A stretch of 22,861 nucleotides of DNA, taken from positions 1 through 22,861 of IMG/VR virus record IMGVR_UViG_3300005264_000088; one strand, written 5' to 3'. The stretch's first letter is position 1. Every line of letters starts with the position of its first letter. This document shows, in pieces, positions 20,475 through 22,861 of the stretch. Made by a program: the position numbers and the translations under genes. The stretch comes from a virus. The notes under the pieces are model-generated. The model had not been told where the DNA came from. It saw only the letters and a program-made list of their open reading frames with translations, and did no database searches.

Positions 20475-21152
20475 ATGGATGTGTTTGAGGAACTGCAATT
20501 AGCAGTAAAAAAAGAAATATATGTTTCAGAATTTGATTTCGGAAGTTGCGAAATTGAAAAAGCAGACATTGAATTCATAAAAAACAGTGAGCAGAAATTA
20601 AGAAAGAGGTTTATGGGAATATCTGAATCTCTCTATGATATATGTATAACTCTTAATCAGATCTCTTTAAAATTTAAAAAATCTGGTGATTTTATGAAGT
20701 GGTATGAAGCTAATGGATTGACTAAAGATAATATTTCAGAGTTCAATAAAAGGTTTATTTTGTTCCAAGAGTTCAGAGATAAAAAAGACTTCATTGCATC
20801 CCTTTCTAACCAATCGGTTAAATTTTTAACTCATAAAGATGTGACCGCAGATGCCAGGGAAAAAATAATAGAAGGTGGAATAAAAAAAGCTGAAACTATT
20901 AAAGAGCTTTTAACTCCTATAAAGGATCAGATAGTAATTGAGTTTAAAGAGAAAACTAAAAGTTATGTGAACTATAAAAAGTTAGAGAAAATGAAAACTA
21001 GGATCACCAAAGTAGAAGATGGGAATGAATTAAATTCTTTAAAAGCAGATTTAGAAGCCTTAGAGATCCATTTGAAGGAAATGAAAAAAGCTGTTAAGGA
21101 TAAAGAAAAGGAATGGGAAAATAAAAATAATTTGAAATTGGTGCAGGGGTAG
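20475..21152 (+). CDS. putative ParB-role partner of ParA (DUF3102-like pattern)
   Basis: 225 residues, immediately after parA. No canonical ParB/Spo0J 'GERR' box is seen. The region 45-95 (GISESLYDICITLNQISLKFKKSGDFMKWYEANGLTKDNISEFNKRF) has the shape of DUF3102-type phage/plasmid proteins ('l.eIg..L.e.K......f..Wle..g.s...a.r..'), which is compatible with HTH DNA binding. The C-terminal 80 residues form a charged coiled coil (ITKVEDGNELNSLKADLEALEIHLKEMKKAVKDKEKEWENK) for dimerisation. A 19-bp palindrome, also found at two distant places, lies in its own coding sequence at codons 21-27. Order after parA and this candidate parS suggest it is the centromere-binding protein. Confidence 0.6.
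   Translation: MDVFEELQLAVKKEIYVSEFDFGSCEIEKADIEFIKNSEQKLRKRFMGISESLYDICITLNQISLKFKKSGDFMKWYEANGLTKDNISEFNKRFILFQEFRDKKDFIASLSNQSVKFLTHKDVTADAREKIIEGGIKKAETIKELLTPIKDQIVIEFKEKTKSYVNYKKLEKMKTRITKVEDGNELNSLKADLEALEIHLKEMKKAVKDKEKEWENKNNLKLVQG
20536..20554. repeat. 19-bp palindrome, candidate dispersed centromere (parS-like), copy 3
   Basis: ATTTCGGAAGTTGCGAAAT, read on the minus strand ATTTCGCAACTTCCGAAAT, fits the same motif as copies 1 and 2 with one mismatched arm pair. It lies inside the putative ParB-role gene and encodes FGSCEI there. Centromeres within or close to parB are usual, so this copy links the other two to partition. Confidence 0.6.
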
Positions 21153-21204
21153 CTATTAAATACAAAATTTAATAGTAATGGTAGGCTTTAGGAGGTTGAT
21201 TAGA

Positions 21205-21453
21205 TTGGAAAATGAGATGTTATTAAAAGATATTGGACATATGTTGGAGGAACGATTAAAACAAGTATATCCAGATAGATTGTTATCATTTAAGGAAGTT
21301 AGAGAAAGGTTAAAAATTCAAGATTCTAAATTGAGAGAAATGTTAGATACATCTATTAAAGGTTTAGGTTGCTTAAAAGTTAGTGAATATACATTAAATA
21401 CGTTTATTAAAAGGAAGGAGGGGAATAGTGCATATAAAAAAAGATCAAATTAG
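21205..21453 (+). CDS. excisionase-like / MerR-type HTH protein
   Basis: 82 residues from a TTG start at 21205, 9 nt after AGGAGG; an ATG at 21178 lies before this ribosome binding site and is rejected. The core LLSFKEVRERLKIQDSKLREMLDTSIKGLGCLKVSEYTLNTFIKRKEG is a winged-HTH pattern ('lt..evae.Lgvs...v..l......g.l..yrv....i..wl') of Xis/HTH_17 proteins. Its end overlaps the integrase start by 26 nt, so it is co-translated. It probably bends attachment DNA to steer the integrase towards excision, though a small regulator is possible. Confidence 0.66.
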   Translation: MENEMLLKDIGHMLEERLKQVYPDRLLSFKEVRERLKIQDSKLREMLDTSIKGLGCLKVSEYTLNTFIKRKEGNSAYKKRSN

Positions 21454-22552
21454 AGGTACTTGGTATTTTGTTTTAGATGCTCCCAAAGAAAATGGTAAGA
21501 GAAAACAAATTAGGAGAACAGGTTTTAAAACCAAAAGAGCAGCAGAACAGAAATATAGACAATTTAAGCAAGAAATTGAGGAGTCAGGAACTTTTAAAAT
21601 AGTTTCTGACATTTCTTTTAATGATTATTTAGATTATTTTATAAAAAATTATATGGAAGTAAATTTGAAAGAATCTACCGTTCAAAACAAATTATTTTTA
21701 ATTGAAAAGCATATACGACCAGTATTAAAAAATTATAAATTAAGAGAGATCACTCCTGCTATAATTAATGAAATAATAAATAATAAAGTAAAAGAAGGGT
21801 ATAAAAAGAAGTATATTTCTAGTATATTTACTTATATTAAATTAATATTTAGATATTCTGTCTTTCCCAGTGAATTTTTAAAGAAAAATCCTGCCGAACA
21901 TCTAAAAATGCCAAAAATAGAGGATGTTAGCAATGCAGAAAAAAGTATCACTATGGATAATTTAAATAAATTAATAAAATTGTGGAAAAACACAAAATTT
22001 AATATTGTTTATACTATCGGTCTACATACTGGAATGAGATTAGGAGAGATAATAGCTCTTGAATGGGATAATATAGACTTAAATAAAGGGGTAATAACGG
22101 TAAATAAAAATGCGGTTACTCTAGGAAGTGAAGTGAAGTTATCTTCTCCAAAAACTCAAAGTTCAATACGAACTATTAATATAGGAAAGACTCTTATTTT
22201 AGAATTAAAAAAATGGAGAGTTGGACAGATAGAGCAAAAATTTAAAAGAGGAAAATTTTATATTCAATCAAACTTTGTATGTACTTATAGTGACGGTAGA
22301 TGGATAAAGCCTAATTCAATAAAATCTAATGGAACAGCTTTAAAAAAGAAATATGGTATAAAATTTAATTTTCATATGTTAAGGCATACTCATGCTACTA
22401 TGTTGATTGAAAATGGTGCAAATATGAAGGATGTACAAGAAAGATTAGGACATTATAAGTATTCTACCACTATGGACACCTATGCACATGTGACTAAAAA
22501 AATGAGTGATGAAACCATAGAAATTTTTGAAAAAGTAATTAATCAAAACTAA
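21428..22552 (+). CDS. int: tyrosine-type site-specific integrase
   Basis: A 374-residue phage integrase. The N-terminal AP2-like arm-binding domain (GTWYFVLDAPKENGKRKQIRRTGFKTKRAAEQKY, about 10-45) is followed by a SAM-like core-binding domain (about 60-165) and the catalytic domain. Catalytic residues visible are Arg204 (TGMRLGEI), His316 and Arg319 (HMLRH), His342 (LGHYKYSTT) and the nucleophile Tyr352 (DTYAHV). It is full length and appears active. The GTG at 21428 lies 4-5 nt after GGAGGGG, within the Xis-like gene. The gene is last in the operon, so the attachment site should lie in the roughly 200 bp after it. Confidence 0.96.
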   Translation: MHIKKDQIRGTWYFVLDAPKENGKRKQIRRTGFKTKRAAEQKYRQFKQEIEESGTFKIVSDISFNDYLDYFIKNYMEVNLKESTVQNKLFLIEKHIRPVLKNYKLREITPAIINEIINNKVKEGYKKKYISSIFTYIKLIFRYSVFPSEFLKKNPAEHLKMPKIEDVSNAEKSITMDNLNKLIKLWKNTKFNIVYTIGLHTGMRLGEIIALEWDNIDLNKGVITVNKNAVTLGSEVKLSSPKTQSSIRTINIGKTLILELKKWRVGQIEQKFKRGKFYIQSNFVCTYSDGRWIKPNSIKSNGTALKKKYGIKFNFHMLRHTHATMLIENGANMKDVQERLGHYKYSTTMDTYAHVTKKMSDETIEIFEKVINQN

Positions 22553-22739
22553 ATGTGATTGAAATGTGATTATTTTATAATTTTATTAATAAAAATGATG
22601 TTTAACCCCTAATTTTATTAAGGTTATAAAAAATAATCATTACAGAGTGGGAATAGAGTTACACCTATAAAAACCATTGAAAACAAAGGGATTGAAGAGG
22701 TTTTATTTTTAAATGCTCCTAAAATGCTCCTAAATTATA
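22551..22739. other. integrase-proximal region, candidate attachment site
   Basis: No gene is present. Two short tandem pairs with 11-bp period are visible: AAATGTGATT at 22551-22560 and 22562-22571, and AAATGCTCCTA at 22711-22721 and 22722-22732. Such helically phased repeats downstream of int are typical of integrase arm or core binding sites. No tRNA gene is seen here. The left prophage end lies outside the window, so no direct comparison of att sites is possible. Confidence 0.4.
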
Positions 22740-22745
22740 TAATAT

Positions 22746-22779
22746 AAAAAAAGTCTACCAATAAAGGTAGACTTTTTTT
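22746..22779. terminator. bidirectional Rho-independent terminator
   Basis: A 9-bp stem AAGTCTACC (22751-22759) and GGTAGACTT (22766-22774) with loop AATAAA is flanked by A-run 22746-22750 and T-run 22775-22779. It can end transcripts from either side, such as the integrase operon or a flanking gene. It may mark the chromosome-prophage border. Confidence 0.87.
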
Positions 22780-22792
22780 ACTTAGAAAAGAA

Positions 22793-22811
22793 TAATTCTA
22801 TTATAGAATTA
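22793..22811. repeat. 19-bp palindrome near the right edge
   Basis: TAATTCTATTATAGAATTA has perfect 8-bp arms around TTA. It lies after the terminator and is different from the three parS-like sites. It could be an operator of a flanking gene outside the window; AT-rich palindromes also occur by chance. Confidence 0.3.
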
Positions 22812-22861
22812 GCCCTCTTAAAAATCTTAAATTGAAATAGTTTGGTTTTATGATGAATCGG

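Noticed and set aside
9652-22725. 15-bp exact match AAATGCTCCTAAAAT at 9652 and 22711 as the pair of prophage att sites
   Set aside because: The left copy is inside the phage genome, between replication and late genes, and a 15-bp match is expected by chance a few times in 23 kb of such AT-rich DNA.
22600-22740. tRNA gene as integration target near the right end
   Set aside because: No cloverleaf or T-loop/acceptor pattern could be found in the region after the integrase.

Overview
The window is part of a prophage, or a prophage-like phage-plasmid, with an AT-rich genome and strong AGGAGG-type ribosome binding sites. This fits a low-GC Gram-positive or Fusobacteriota host, but the sequence alone cannot settle which. 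The virion genes are those of a contractile-tailed phage: an HK97-type capsid with a PBSX/XkdK-like sheath. The left end of the element (rest of the tail, lysis, left attachment site) lies outside the window. The right end is probably within the last 300 bases, after the integrase.

Layout. Positions 1-9625 (minus strand, read right to left) are the late structural block: an HTH/TerS-like protein, HNH endonuclease, small and large terminase, portal, ClpP-type protease, major capsid protein, connector, head closure, HK97-gp10-like protein, tail terminator, sheath and the start of the tail tube. Positions 9834-12782 (minus) hold a replication-type region: a primosomal HTH protein, two small cysteine-rich proteins, a short charged protein and a filamentous-phage gene II-like replication initiator. 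Positions 12932-13135 (minus) encode a small Cro-like HTH protein. Positions 13406-18038 (minus) are an accessory cassette: an endonuclease/exonuclease/phosphatase-fold (EEP) nuclease with an apparent ATT start, a 139-aa unknown protein, and an AAA-ATPase/subtilase pair with the organisation of the IetAS system. Positions 18087-18746 (minus) encode the CI/LexA-type repressor. Positions 18930-22552 (plus) are a divergent operon: three small proteins, ParA, a putative ParB-role partner, an Xis-like protein and a tyrosine integrase.

How it fits together. The repressor gene reads straight into the accessory cassette, so the cassette could be expressed in the lysogen, as expected of a superinfection-defence or maintenance moron. 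Two near-identical promoters (TTGACT, 17 bp, -10), one for the plus-strand operon and one for the Cro-like gene, carry a palindromic operator of the form TATACAA-N2-TTGTATA in their spacers. A third copy precedes the replication gene, so one repressor probably silences all three.

The most striking signal is a 19-bp near-perfect palindrome (ATTTCGYAACTTMCGAAAT) that I find only three times: inside the gene after parA, between terminase and portal, and between tail terminator and sheath. This resembles the dispersed centromeres of phage-plasmid N15. Together with ParA and two replication-type genes, it suggests an element that can also be maintained as a plasmid.

Other unusual signals are three 30-bp-period stem-loop repeats with compensating stem changes downstream of the subtilase, a leader with mutually exclusive RNA helices before the replication gene, and two genes whose only well-spaced start codon is ATT.
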